Assembly: GCA_043816955.1 (NCBI GenBank)
Contig: JBDRHL010000023.1
Coordinates: forward strand, 1-31,483
DNA length: 31,483 nt
Origin: JBDRHL01 sp043816955
Lineage (GTDB): Bacteria > Planctomycetota > Phycisphaerae > Sedimentisphaerales > CAYZTY01
Direction: 5' to 3'
Shown here: positions 7,268-15,926 of the stretch, one piece after another
Layout of the letters: every line of letters begins with the position of its first letter
Numbering within the stretch: position 1 is the stretch's first letter
Program-made: the position numbers and the translations under genes
Notes under the pieces: model-generated
What the model saw: only the letters and a program-made list of their open reading frames with translations
What the model was told of the DNA's origin: nothing
The model's database searches: none

Positions 7268-9067
7268 ATGGCAAATTTTTACAGGGATAATGATGATATT
7301 CAGTTTTTGCTGCGCCACATCGACGTAGGCAAACTCACCGGATACATGGAAGAAGGGTTCAGATTCGCAAAAGAGTTTGACTATGCCCCTGCCGATGCCG
7401 GGGAGGCATTGACAAATTACGAAATGGTTCTCGATTCACTAGGCCGGCTAAGCGCCGAATTCATCGCCCCGAGGGCAGAGGATGTGGATCGCCAGGGAAA
7501 TACTCTCAATGAGGACGGCTCTGTTACATACGCTGCAGGAATTGCTGAAGCCCTTGACAAGCTGGCAAAAGCTGAGGTGATGGGCTTTACCCTGCCTTAC
7601 CGCTTCGGCGGGTTAAACTTCCCCAACCTTATTTACTCAATGGCAATCGAAATTGTCTCCCGTGCGGATGCTTCACTGATGAATCTGTTCGGCCTGCAGG
7701 GTATCGCCGAGACCATTAATTCCTTTGCTTCCGAGGAAATTAAACAGCGGTATCTCCACGATTTTGCCGATGGCAGGGTAACCGGTGCGATGGTGCTTAC
7801 CGAACCTGACGCCGGCTCCGACCTTCAGGCCTGTAAGCTTCGTGCTTTTCAGGATGACAACGGCAACTGGCTACTTCACGGCGTAAAGCGGTTTATCACA
7901 AACGGCTGTGGAGATGTGCTGCTTGTTCTTGCTCGCAGTGAACCCGACAGAAGCGGTGGTCTGGGCCTGAGCCTGTTTGTCTGCGAACGAGGCCCGCGCA
8001 TCAAAATCCGCCGGCTGGAGGATAAACTTGGTATCCACGGCTCTCCGACATGCGAAATCTTTTTCGATAACGTTCCATGTGAATTAATAGGGGAAAGGCA
8101 GCGCGGGCTGGTAACATATGTCATGGCCCTGATGAATGGCGCTCGTATAGGTATTGCAGGGCAGTCGGTAGGTATTGCAGAGGCCGCATACCGCGTTGCC
8201 CGTGATTATGCGGCCAGTCGCATTCAGTATGGTGTGGCTATTGAGAAGATGCCTGCTGTTCGCGATCTGATAATAGATATGAAAGTGTCAATCGAAGCGG
8301 CACGGGCACTTCTTTACGAAACCTCCCGGGTGGTGGATACTCTGATCAGCCTGGAAAAAATAAGTGAAAACCCTGATGCGGACAAAGACAAGGCCAAGCA
8401 GGCCAAGAGTGATCTGCGGATGTACAAGCGACTTGCTGCGATGCTGACGCCGATGAGTAAATATTATTGTTCGGAAATGTGTAACAAAATTGCATATGAT
8501 TCCATTCAGGTTCTTGGAGGAAGCGGCTTCATGCGGGACTACCCATGCGAACGCCACGCCAGGGACGCTCGAATCACTACCATTTACGAGGGAACAAGCC
8601 AGCTTCAGGTCGTAGCGGCAGTAAGAGGTGTAAGCAGCGGCACTGCTGATAAACTTTTCGCTGAATACGAAACATTGCGATATGACCAGAATGTAGCAGA
8701 CCTGCTTGACATTCTGCTTCAAGGACGGGCTGAATTGGAAAGATCAGTTGCCGCGGTAAAAGAGCACGGTGTTGATTACATGGATCTGTACGGCAGGGCA
8801 CTGGTGGATATTGCAATCGACCTTGTCAACGGCTATCTTCTGTGCGGTCAGGCCGGCAGCAGCTATGATATGCAGGTCCCTGTTGCTGCCGCCAAGGGTA
8901 ATGGACAGATGATCAGCATGAAAAAACGAAAAGCCTTGACAGCCCGGCGGTATATCACCAGGAACGCTCCGAAGATAAAGGCCCTTGCCGAGTTGATTTG
9001 CTCCGGCGATAAAAGTTCGTTCACCGATTATGATGCCCTCATCGGGCCGGTTCAGGTGATGGAATAA
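7268..9067 (+). CDS. Acyl-CoA dehydrogenase
   Basis: A 599-aa FAD-dependent acyl-CoA dehydrogenase that makes a 2,3-enoyl-CoA and passes electrons to ETF. The core motifs are TGAMVLTEPDAGSDLQ, GVKRFITNG, DKLGIHGSPTCEIFFDNVPC and IQVLGGSGFMRDYPCER. ITTIYEGTSQLQ holds the likely catalytic glutamate. An N-terminal extension of ~55 residues and a C-terminal helical domain (residues ~480-599) place it with the long, ~600-aa subgroup rather than the ~380-aa short-chain enzymes. ATG 7268 has GGAAAAG ~8 nt upstream. It is 58 bp after etfA and 7 bp before the HAD gene, so it is operonic. Chain-length specificity is not readable from the sequence, and direction (oxidation or crotonyl-type reduction) is open. 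Confidence 0.92.
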   Translation: MANFYRDNDDIQFLLRHIDVGKLTGYMEEGFRFAKEFDYAPADAGEALTNYEMVLDSLGRLSAEFIAPRAEDVDRQGNTLNEDGSVTYAAGIAEALDKLAKAEVMGFTLPYRFGGLNFPNLIYSMAIEIVSRADASLMNLFGLQGIAETINSFASEEIKQRYLHDFADGRVTGAMVLTEPDAGSDLQACKLRAFQDDNGNWLLHGVKRFITNGCGDVLLVLARSEPDRSGGLGLSLFVCERGPRIKIRRLEDKLGIHGSPTCEIFFDNVPCELIGERQRGLVTYVMALMNGARIGIAGQSVGIAEAAYRVARDYAASRIQYGVAIEKMPAVRDLIIDMKVSIEAARALLYETSRVVDTLISLEKISENPDADKDKAKQAKSDLRMYKRLAAMLTPMSKYYCSEMCNKIAYDSIQVLGGSGFMRDYPCERHARDARITTIYEGTSQLQVVAAVRGVSSGTADKLFAEYETLRYDQNVADLLDILLQGRAELERSVAAVKEHGVDYMDLYGRALVDIAIDLVNGYLLCGQAGSSYDMQVPVAAAKGNGQMISMKKRKALTARRYITRNAPKIKALAELICSGDKSSFTDYDALIGPVQVME

Positions 9068-9074
9068 AAAAGCT

Positions 9075-9776
9075 ATGTTTCGAGCCGCCTTATTTGATTT
9101 CGATGGTGTGATCGTTGACTCCGAGCCGGTGCATCTGAAGGCATTTAATATGGTACTCGCTGCTTTCGACATCGAAATACCTCTGCAGGATTACCGAAGT
9201 TACTACCTGGGTCTGACTGACTATGACTGTTTTGACTCCGCTACCCAGCGGCATGGCGTGACGCTCGATGAGATCCAACTCCATAAGCTGATTCGTCAGA
9301 AGTGTGATATCTATGCGCAAATGACAGGCGAGGTTCTGCCTGTTACCCACGGCATAGTCGATTTTCTGACCATGTTGAAAAACAGCAATGTGCGTATTGC
9401 GATATGTTCAGGCGCTACACGCCGCGATGTTGAATATACTTTGGAGCTTGGACAACTGGGTAGATTCTTCGAAACAATTGTAACTGTCGAAGATGTAAAA
9501 AGTGGCAAACCCGATCCGGAAGGGTATCTGTTGGCCCTGAACAGGCTCAATAGCGCCGATACAGAGCGAGTTATCCTGCCGGGCGATTGTGTGGTTATCG
9601 AAGATTCACAATGGGGACTCCGGGCGGCTAAATCGGCAGGCATGCTCGTTGTTGCCATAACGAATTCATATCCGCCGGAAGCGCTGGCAGAGGCGGACAA
9701 AATTATCAGCAGTTTCAGTGATCTGGCTATGGAGGACCTGCACGAAATCTGCAATCATTCAGGTATGGCAAATTAA
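9075..9776 (+). CDS. HAD-superfamily phosphatase, beta-phosphoglucomutase-like
   Basis: A 233-aa HAD subfamily IA hydrolase. Motif I is FDFDGVIVDSEP, with nucleophile D8 and general acid D10, followed by a helical cap. Motif II is ICSGA. Motif III is the lysine of KSGKPDPEGY. Motif IV is VVIEDSQWG. These are the hallmarks of beta-phosphoglucomutase-like sugar-phosphate phosphatases or mutases. It sits 7 bp after the acyl-CoA dehydrogenase and is therefore probably translated from the same mRNA, but a metabolic link to acyl-CoA turnover is not obvious. It may be a housekeeping phosphatase or control a sugar-phosphate pool. Specific substrate unknown. Confidence 0.85.
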   Translation: MFRAALFDFDGVIVDSEPVHLKAFNMVLAAFDIEIPLQDYRSYYLGLTDYDCFDSATQRHGVTLDEIQLHKLIRQKCDIYAQMTGEVLPVTHGIVDFLTMLKNSNVRIAICSGATRRDVEYTLELGQLGRFFETIVTVEDVKSGKPDPEGYLLALNRLNSADTERVILPGDCVVIEDSQWGLRAAKSAGMLVVAITNSYPPEALAEADKIISSFSDLAMEDLHEICNHSGMAN

Positions 9777-9825
9777 TCACATCCAGCCTGTTAGTAAAAA
9801 TCCTGACCCGGCAGGAATAAATTGC

Positions 9826-10416
9826 TCACTGCTGATCAGGCCGGAAGCTTTTCAGTGCTGCCTGTACAAGCTCAGCCAGGTTAATAGCCCCTGGTGTGGT
9901 CTTGGTCAGCACTATAGCACCGGCAATCAGTGAAAGAAGAAAGTCAACCTGGATTTTTAAGTCCACATCCGTCCTGACCATACCCGATTGGCGACACTCA
10001 TTAAGCAGACCTTCGTAAAATGTTCTGTACCACAGCCAGAATTGCTTGATTTTCTCCTCAAGCTCCGGCTGATCCTGATGTGATTCATGACTCAAATACA
10101 CAAGCAGCCGGCAGTTGATCCACTCCCCCGAACAGTTCAACTCGATCAGCCTGTCCAGCATTTGACTCAGCCGTACCATTGCACCGGCGTCTTTATCCAG
10201 TGAATCAATCAACTGCTGGTAATCGAGCCTGAGTTTTTCTATGACCGCCTGGCACAGTGCTTCTTTGCTTTTGAAGTAATGATAAAACGCACCCTTTGTA
10301 ATCCCTGCTGCAGTGATAATGTCCTCAATTGTTGTATTTTTGTACCCGTGTATGCTGAAAAGCATTGATGCAGCCGACAGGATACCCGATCTTGTTGATG
10401 ATTGCTTTTCGGGCAT
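9826..10416 (-). CDS. TetR/AcrR family transcriptional regulator
   Basis: A 196-aa one-component regulator. Residues ~8-55 form the DNA-binding domain, with the typical HTH run TTIEDIITAAGITKGAFYHY followed by FKSKEAL. The rest is a helical ligand and dimer domain. Its ATG (10416) follows immediately after the TAA of the phosphotransferase (10419-10417), with AGGA 7 nt upstream inside that gene, so the two are translationally coupled. It converges on the etf/acyl-CoA dehydrogenase operon, 49 bp apart. TetR proteins often control acyl-CoA metabolism or efflux, so either its own operon or the neighbouring one could be the target; no operator was identified. The ligand is unknown. Confidence 0.9.
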   Translation of the reverse strand: MPEKQSSTRSGILSAASMLFSIHGYKNTTIEDIITAAGITKGAFYHYFKSKEALCQAVIEKLRLDYQQLIDSLDKDAGAMVRLSQMLDRLIELNCSGEWINCRLLVYLSHESHQDQPELEEKIKQFWLWYRTFYEGLLNECRQSGMVRTDVDLKIQVDFLLSLIAGAIVLTKTTPGAINLAELVQAALKSFRPDQQ

Positions 10417-11460
10417 TTAATTTTCCTGCTTGATAATGGCTTCTGCGAGCATTTCGCGGTTCTCAGTAATCCAGCGGCATTTTCGATATATCATTTCAAG
10501 AAACTCTACCCCGGAAAGGTTCCCGAATGAACCGGTCGCTGCAACTGGCAGGACGGCTTCGGCGATCATCGTTTCTATCATAAGGTCCAATAAAGCGTTC
10601 AGGTGGGATATTTGCAGTTTAACAACTTTACGATAACCTTCGAGAAAGCTGATAAGTTTTGCATCGTCGAGATAGTCAGGCCAGTTCGCCGGGTTTGGAC
10701 GTCCTGCAACGATGGAAAACTGTAATAAACCGTTGGCTAGGTCGGTAATCGGCGATGCCAGCTTTGTCGAATCAAAATCAAGCACCGCAGCGATCTTGTT
10801 ATGGCTGAAAAGCATGTTCCCCGGATGCCAGTCACCGTGAATAATCTGTTCTCTCCACGAGTCGAATCCGAGCTCATTGACATGTATTGCCGATCCGTTG
10901 TAAAGCGTCATCAGATTCTGCACGACCACCCGCATCTGATCACTCGGCCGGACAGATGACTTTTCCGAGTCCAGGCTTTTAAGCTGTGTGCGCACCAGCC
11001 TCGAGTCATGAAAGCCGCCGCATGGCGGCTTGATCTCGCTGCTGAAGCTGCGCAGATAAAGATGAAACACTCCAAGCTGCCTGCCCGCATCCATCGTCTC
11101 CTTTAGTGATTCGTCATACCTTCTGCCCGTAACGAATTCAAACAGTTCATAGATATGACTGCCAAGATGCAGCACAGTATCGTTTTCATCTATTGTCGCA
11201 ATCAACCCTGCAACCGGAAACTGCCTTTGCTTGAGGTGTTTTTGCACACTGTGGGCAAAAGTCACCCTTTGCGGATTGTCCTTGCCGTGAGGTCTGCGCT
11301 TTATGATGAATTTGCCTTTTTCTGCTGTCACAACCATCTTTGGGGCGCTTCTGCTCCCGCCGGCCAGAGACCGTATATGCCTGATTATCCCAAGATCATA
11401 ATGGCTCAGAACCCTCGCCAGTTCCTGAGACGAGAAACTGCTGGACCCTGCTGTCATCAT
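10417..11460 (-). CDS. Aminoglycoside phosphotransferase/homoserine kinase-like phosphotransferase
   Basis: A 347-aa protein kinase-like small-molecule phosphotransferase (APH/choline kinase/HSK2 group, COG2334-like). The N-lobe has KFIIKRRPHG with the ATP-binding lysine. The catalytic loop is IIHGDWHPGNMLF and the metal-binding aspartate lies in AAVLDFDSTK. The N-lobe and loop spacing fit the SrkA/ThrB-like class rather than true antibiotic kinases. The first of two adjacent ATG codons is taken; GGAG lies 4 nt before it, or 7 nt before the second ATG. It is coupled to the TetR gene by directly adjacent stop and start codons, suggesting that the regulator senses something linked to its substrate. 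Substrate not inferable. Confidence 0.8.
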   Translation of the reverse strand: MMTAGSSSFSSQELARVLSHYDLGIIRHIRSLAGGSRSAPKMVVTAEKGKFIIKRRPHGKDNPQRVTFAHSVQKHLKQRQFPVAGLIATIDENDTVLHLGSHIYELFEFVTGRRYDESLKETMDAGRQLGVFHLYLRSFSSEIKPPCGGFHDSRLVRTQLKSLDSEKSSVRPSDQMRVVVQNLMTLYNGSAIHVNELGFDSWREQIIHGDWHPGNMLFSHNKIAAVLDFDSTKLASPITDLANGLLQFSIVAGRPNPANWPDYLDDAKLISFLEGYRKVVKLQISHLNALLDLMIETMIAEAVLPVAATGSFGNLSGVEFLEMIYRKCRWITENREMLAEAIIKQEN

Positions 11461-11494
11461 TTAGCTCCGAAGATAATTGCCGAAGTCGATATGG

Positions 11495-11524
11495 TAAATA
11501 ATCATGCTTTTTGCCCCCAGTCAA
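11495..11524 (-). promoter_or_regulatory. Candidate promoter of the phosphotransferase-tetR operon
   Basis: On the minus strand TTGACT (11519-11524) is followed after 18 nt by TATTTA (11495-11500), ~35 nt upstream of the ATG at 11460. The -35 is good and the -10 is weak. It lies in the 103-bp gap after the kinase gene. Confidence 0.4.
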
Positions 11525-11563
11525 CAAAAAATGTGGCGATTTCAACAGGACAGTAACACTCAG

Positions 11564-12799
11564 CTACTGTGCCATCATAAGAATGATCACCAGGCCAAGT
11601 ATAACCACCGTTGCGATAAGGGCCATTATTGCCACCCTGTACCGTGTAACAGTCTGCTCGTCATAAACTCTTTCATCCGTTTCCATGTCCACGGTATCGG
11701 CGTCCTCAAGTTGATCAAGATTCTCCAAATTGAATTTTCTGCGGGCAATCAGCGGAGGCTGACCTTCGCGTACCCCCCTCAGATCTGCAAGAAGTTCGTC
11801 CGCGTTGTTGTAACGGTCATCACGCTTTTTGGCCATCATGGTCTCGATCACTTCCGAGACGCCTGCCGAAAGGCTCGTGTTGATATGATCAGGAGGCGTC
11901 AGGGCCTCTTTCACGTGCATGCGCATTACCTCCGAAGGCTTGGTAGATTCAAAAGGAAGCCTGCCGGTTACCATATGGTAAAAAGTTGCCCCGAGGGAAT
12001 ATATGTCGGCGCGACCGTCGATATCGATCTTGCCCATGACCTGTTCCGGTGCAATGTAATAAGGTGTACCGTATGCCTTGCCCGCCTCCGACTGGGCCGT
12101 AGCAATATCTGCAGTTTCACGCGCCAGACCCATATCGGCAAGCTTAACCACATTTGATGGTGTTATTATAATATTTTTTGGCTTGATATCCCGGTGGATA
12201 AGCCCGCGGGCGTGCGCATGCTTGAGGGCTTCGGCAACCTGTATTACGATATCAATCGCCTCACCCTCCTTGAAAATCCTGCCCGCGCTGAGCATTTCAT
12301 ATATCGTTTTGCCTTCGACATATTCCATGACAAAATAATGGTAGCCTCCAGCCTCGTTAACATCGATTGCCTGAACAATATTGTTATGGTTAAGCATCGC
12401 TGCAGCGCGTCCCTCCTTGTAAAAACGCTCCACATAATCAGCTTTTTCGGTGAACTTTCTGGGCAGCACCTTGATTGCTACAATGCGGTCAAGGCTCAAC
12501 TGCTTGGCTTTGTAAACTACAGCCATTGCACCGGCCCCAACTTTGCCGAGTATCTTGTAGCCGGGAATCTGATGGGCCGCTGCCTTGGTCTCCTTGGTTT
12601 CTATTACGTTTTCGCGCAATCGCCGGGCCTGACTTTGTGTGATATAGCCCAGTTTGATCAGGGCCTCTTCGATCGGCATAGGGTTTTCAGCCTGATATGC
12701 TTTGAGCAGATCGATCCCCTGTTGCAATTCCTCCTCCGTACAGAGGTTCAACTCTACCGCAAGTCGTCCAAATAAAGTGTCTTGGCTTGTATCGGTCAT
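11564..12799 (-). CDS. Membrane-anchored Ser/Thr protein kinase with N-terminal helical domain
   Basis: A 411-aa Hanks-type kinase. Residues 1-70 form two repeated 'LG..L...g.it..e' helical units (FGRLAVELNLCTEEEL; ALIKLGYITQSQA), reminiscent of the MshEN/GspE N-terminal domain. The kinase domain spans ~81-345: glycine loop GKVGAGAMAVVYKA, K110 in VAIKVL, HRDIKPKN with D204, DMG in place of DFG (D222), and YIAPEQ. A single C-terminal membrane helix (~388-409) anchors it with the kinase in the cytoplasm and almost no external sensor. ATG 12799 is preferred. In-frame TTG 12826 would overlap the radical SAM gene and adds residues unlike the family. It lies 14 bp after that gene and is probably co-transcribed. 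Confidence 0.88.
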   Translation of the reverse strand: MTDTSQDTLFGRLAVELNLCTEEELQQGIDLLKAYQAENPMPIEEALIKLGYITQSQARRLRENVIETKETKAAAHQIPGYKILGKVGAGAMAVVYKAKQLSLDRIVAIKVLPRKFTEKADYVERFYKEGRAAAMLNHNNIVQAIDVNEAGGYHYFVMEYVEGKTIYEMLSAGRIFKEGEAIDIVIQVAEALKHAHARGLIHRDIKPKNIIITPSNVVKLADMGLARETADIATAQSEAGKAYGTPYYIAPEQVMGKIDIDGRADIYSLGATFYHMVTGRLPFESTKPSEVMRMHVKEALTPPDHINTSLSAGVSEVIETMMAKKRDDRYNNADELLADLRGVREGQPPLIARRKFNLENLDQLEDADTVDMETDERVYDEQTVTRYRVAIMALIATVVILGLVIILMMAQ

Positions 12800-12813
12800 T
12801 TTCCTGGTCTCTT

Positions 12814-13893
12814 TCACGTTGCACAAACCTCCCTGTTGTCAGCCCTGCTGCGCAACGTAACACTGGAAGTAGCGGTTTTATAGCATTCCACTGGACCGAT
12901 TATCGGCTTATTAAGTCCCATGTCAAAGAAAAACTGTCGCATATCGGTACAGAGATGACATTTACCGGCATAGGCTTTTTTCGCAATGTATCCAAGTGAT
13001 CTGGCCGTCTCAAGAAGAGAAGCGGGACCTTCTTTGAAAAGTAACCCGACTATGGGTATCCGGGAAGGATCGAACATCTTCCATATCTGCTCAAGAGACT
13101 TGGTGGTAACATTGCCGACTACAATTCCGCTGCATGTTCCGCTGAAAACATTGCCCGAAGGATCAATATGGATACCCTTGGCTCCCAAAAAAGCATTTTT
13201 GCAGTTCGCCGATTTCAAATCATCGCACGTTTTTGATGCGACAAGATCGCCGAGTTTGTCAGAAGCCCGGCCTGTAAACCGGCAGGGATAATCCCTGATA
13301 CTTTCAACGTATCGCTCATTGCGAACAGCAGGAGTAATACCCTTCATCTCGACAGGCTTTTCTAGATACTTCGTCCATCGCACCAGAACCTTCCCGGCTC
13401 CCAGTATCTCCACCGCCGCTTCTGCAAGAGACCTTACGGCTGCTTCGTCTACATACTCAAGATGAAACGGATCGCAACTGATCTTCAAACGCCTGATTCC
13501 AAGTTCCTTCAGTTTTTTCAGTCGGCCGACCGCCTCAGCCTTGTCCTGTCCCCAGAATCCGTTGGTTTCTACAAGGTCCACACCCCCAAGACCTTCCCGC
13601 CAGGCCTCTTCAAGCAGCCTTTCAAGATGCTCCCAGTACAAAAAAGGCTCCCCGCCGGTGATGTGAATCCTGGCTTCCTCGCCGGCAAGGTGCCGTAGCG
13701 AATGCCATACCTCCATGGCCATGTCAACCGGCATCAGGCCCTTCTTTTCGGGGCTGCAGCGATAATAGCAGAATTCACATTGACAGTTACATTGGTAGGT
13801 CAATAACAGTCCCGCCGAACGCCACAGTTTGAGCTTGCGTTCATTAAACCTTCGATGCCTGTTGTAGATATTCTCCGACAGATCAGTCAACAT
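12814..13893 (-). CDS. Radical SAM protein with SPASM-like C-terminal region
   Basis: A 359-aa radical SAM enzyme. The cluster motif is C35-x3-C39-x2-C42 within LLLTYQCNCQCEFCYY. The SAM-binding GGEP lies in HITGGEPFLYW near residue 100. Later cysteines (DYPC, KTCDD, SANCKN, FSGTCSG, CHLC) and 'IHIDPSGNVFSGTCSG' are typical of SPASM/Twitch-type auxiliary cluster regions, found in enzymes that modify peptides or proteins. The start at 13893 has AGG ~6 nt upstream. It precedes the Ser/Thr kinase by 14 bp. No short Cys- or Gly-rich precursor peptide gene lies beside it on the same strand; the nearest small gene is the 49-aa ORF at 14291-14440, on the opposite strand and divergent. Substrate unknown. 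Confidence 0.82.
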   Translation of the reverse strand: MLTDLSENIYNRHRRFNERKLKLWRSAGLLLTYQCNCQCEFCYYRCSPEKKGLMPVDMAMEVWHSLRHLAGEEARIHITGGEPFLYWEHLERLLEEAWREGLGGVDLVETNGFWGQDKAEAVGRLKKLKELGIRRLKISCDPFHLEYVDEAAVRSLAEAAVEILGAGKVLVRWTKYLEKPVEMKGITPAVRNERYVESIRDYPCRFTGRASDKLGDLVASKTCDDLKSANCKNAFLGAKGIHIDPSGNVFSGTCSGIVVGNVTTKSLEQIWKMFDPSRIPIVGLLFKEGPASLLETARSLGYIAKKAYAGKCHLCTDMRQFFFDMGLNKPIIGPVECYKTATSSVTLRSRADNREVCAT

Positions 13894-14290
13894 TATCGCC
13901 TAAATAACTAAACTTATTACGGCATTTTAGTCTTTTATGTTTACTGTTTAATCAGGCTATTTGAGCTTGGGCTATTTTCATTTTGAAAAAAAGGCATAAT
14001 GCGTAGTTATGCTGCAAAAATTATGGTTTTTTAAAAAGTTTTTTTTGCATTATTTTTTGCAAGTTCCGGCTTTTATGGGACTTTCAATGCCCCGCAACGC
14101 ATGGCATCTCTTAAAAGACTATATCATGTATGTTACAAAACTGAAACTACTTTATCTGGTGGATGTGGTTATCGGGCGTTGACTTCGTCCGCAAGGAAGG
14201 CTTAAAGAAAAAAAGCTTCTGCAGACGATATGAAAGAGTGGCTTGATTTGTGATTTCTGGCAGAATTTGAGTACAATCATGGAGTGTATT
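13894..14290. other. AT-rich divergent intergenic region
   Basis: Nearly 400 bp without a confident gene, between the radical SAM gene and the 49-aa ORF. It holds a hairpin GCATAA/TTATGC at 13994-13999/14007-14012 and long T-runs (14024-14056) around a repeated TTTTTTGCA. A weak minus-strand promoter pair (TTAAAC, 16 nt, TAAAAT) lies near 13926-13953. The readings at 14147-14452 on the minus strand are shadows. No RNA gene is recognised. Confidence 0.4.
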
Positions 14291-14440
14291 ATGAGCAAAG
14301 AAGAGTTGGTTAGTTGTATTTGTGAAATCAATTCGTCTGCCAAGGCGGAGTTTCTCGCGCAGTTCAGCGAAGCAGAATTGAGTGAATATCTTGAGCATCT
14401 GATGGAACTGGACTTGGAAGAGATCGCTTCCTGTGCATAG
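14291..14440 (+). CDS. Small acidic protein, 49 aa, unknown function
   Basis: ATG 14291 is chosen because GGAG ends 6 nt upstream. An in-frame ATG at 14279 overlaps that site. The product begins MSKEELVSCICEINSSAK, continues AEFLAQFSEAELSEYLEHLM and ends in Ala. It is strongly acidic, amphipathic and predicted to be helical, with three cysteines at 9, 11 and 48. Regular helices with capping Ser/Glu suggest a real folded or partner-binding small protein rather than a chance ORF. No family is recognised. It lies between divergent radical SAM and convergent mtaB genes, so it is its own transcription unit. A reading from TTG or ATG further upstream has no supporting signal. Confidence 0.55.
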   Translation: MSKEELVSCICEINSSAKAEFLAQFSEAELSEYLEHLMELDLEEIASCA

Positions 14441-14463
14441 TTCAGTCTTCATTTCCTTGGCCG

Positions 14464-15843
14464 CTAAAGGTAACTCTCAATAATATCTGCGGTTAAGGCA
14501 TCCCCCCTGATTCTTGCGGAAAGAAACTGTCCGATTTTGACAGTTTTGTTACCATGAAGTTGTAGCATATAATAGCGTTCACAGCGCCCTCTGGCTGGGG
14601 TGGTTTGCTCGACAATAACACGTGCTATTTCACCGGTAAACTGTCCTCGGAACCGCCTGCCAAGCTGCTTATCCAGCTTATGAAGCGATTGTGAACGTTC
14701 TTTTATAACTGCTTGTGGTACCTGATCCTGTATCTTATCGGCCGCTGTGCCGCGCCGCCTGCTGAAAGGAAAAATATGCATCTTGGCAAACCCCGCCTCT
14801 TCAGCTACCCTTACTGTCTCTTCGAAATCCTGCTGTGTCTCACCGGGAAAACCCACTATTATGTCCGTTGTTATCGCAGGCCGATCGAGCCTTAAGCGTA
14901 GCTTTTCCAGAGTCTTACGATAATCCGTCGCGGTGTATTGCCTGCACATTCGCCGCAGTATCCGTTCAGAGCCGCTCTGTAGTGGCAAATGCAAATGAGG
15001 TGCGATGTTTTGGTATGTGCAAAAAACATCTAAAAGCGCGTCGGTCAGGTCACCCGGCTCGAGTGAACTTAGCCTTAGTCTTTCCAGGCCTGGAACTTGG
15101 GCGATCTGGACCACAAGCTCTGCCAGTCTGTCTGTACCACAGCGGTGCCAGTAATTTCGTCGAACCGTATTCTGGCCATACGCGCCCAAAAAGATTCCTG
15201 TTAGTACGATTTCCTTATGTCCTGCCGCAACAAGCCTTTGCGCTTCCTGGATAACGGCAGAGGCCTCCTTGCTGGAAACATTTGTCCGGATGCTGGGTAT
15301 AATACAGTAGGAGCAAAAGCCGTCACAGCCGTCCTGTACCTTGAGAAAGGCTCTTGTCCGCCCCGTATAACTCGACAGGGAAGGAAGCTGACGCTGGCCG
15401 ACTAACTCGCTTTTGGCCTTGAGCTTAGAGGTGCTTTCCGGCTTAGTTGTTACATGGGGCCGAGGCATTGTGGATTTGTTATCTGCCTGAAAAGAAGAGG
15501 TTTTCTTGCCGGTAATTTGCTTCAGCCGGTTGAGAAGGCCTTGCTGGTGGCCGATAAGATGAATAACCGGCCCCGGATAGCCAAGTTCATCGGTATCATA
15601 GGTTGGCAGACAGCCGGCAACGATGATTTGGGCTTCAGGGTTAAGCCGCTGTGCTCGGCGGACTGACTGTCTGCTTTTTGAAGATGCGCTATGGGTAACA
15701 CAACAGGTATTGATAACGATCAGGTCGGGTTTCTGGGTAGCTTCGACATTTCGCATGTCAAGCTGTTCGAGAAGCTCACGCATCTGTTGCGATTCGTACT
15801 GATTTATCTTACAGCCAAGCGTATTTATGGCAAAAGTTTTCAT
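14464..15843 (-). CDS. mtaB: tRNA t6A37 methylthiotransferase MtaB
   Basis: A 459-aa MiaB-family radical SAM methylthiotransferase that converts t6A37 to ms2t6A37 in ANN-decoding tRNAs. The N-terminal UPF0004 domain has its three cluster cysteines in NTLGCKIN, VINTCCVTHSA and VAGCLP. The radical SAM motif is DGCDGFCSYCIIPSIR. Later markers are EIVLTGIFLGAYG, HLPLQSGSERILRRM, TTDIIVGFPGET and KMHIFPFSRRRGT, and a TRAM-like domain ends the protein. The opening MKTFAINTLGCKINQYES favours MtaB over MiaB or RimO. A Lys/Ser-rich, probably flexible insert (residues ~112-150) separates the first two domains. No Shine-Dalgarno is visible; a candidate TTGTTC/TACATT promoter would give an almost leaderless mRNA. 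Confidence 0.93.
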   Translation of the reverse strand: MKTFAINTLGCKINQYESQQMRELLEQLDMRNVEATQKPDLIVINTCCVTHSASSKSRQSVRRAQRLNPEAQIIVAGCLPTYDTDELGYPGPVIHLIGHQQGLLNRLKQITGKKTSSFQADNKSTMPRPHVTTKPESTSKLKAKSELVGQRQLPSLSSYTGRTRAFLKVQDGCDGFCSYCIIPSIRTNVSSKEASAVIQEAQRLVAAGHKEIVLTGIFLGAYGQNTVRRNYWHRCGTDRLAELVVQIAQVPGLERLRLSSLEPGDLTDALLDVFCTYQNIAPHLHLPLQSGSERILRRMCRQYTATDYRKTLEKLRLRLDRPAITTDIIVGFPGETQQDFEETVRVAEEAGFAKMHIFPFSRRRGTAADKIQDQVPQAVIKERSQSLHKLDKQLGRRFRGQFTGEIARVIVEQTTPARGRCERYYMLQLHGNKTVKIGQFLSARIRGDALTADIIESYL

Positions 15844-15926
15844 GATTTGTTATAATGTACTTTTTATCTTGACAGTGAACAAGTAAATTTGAGGGTGACA
15901 TTCTATAAGACAGGAGAGCTACTTTA

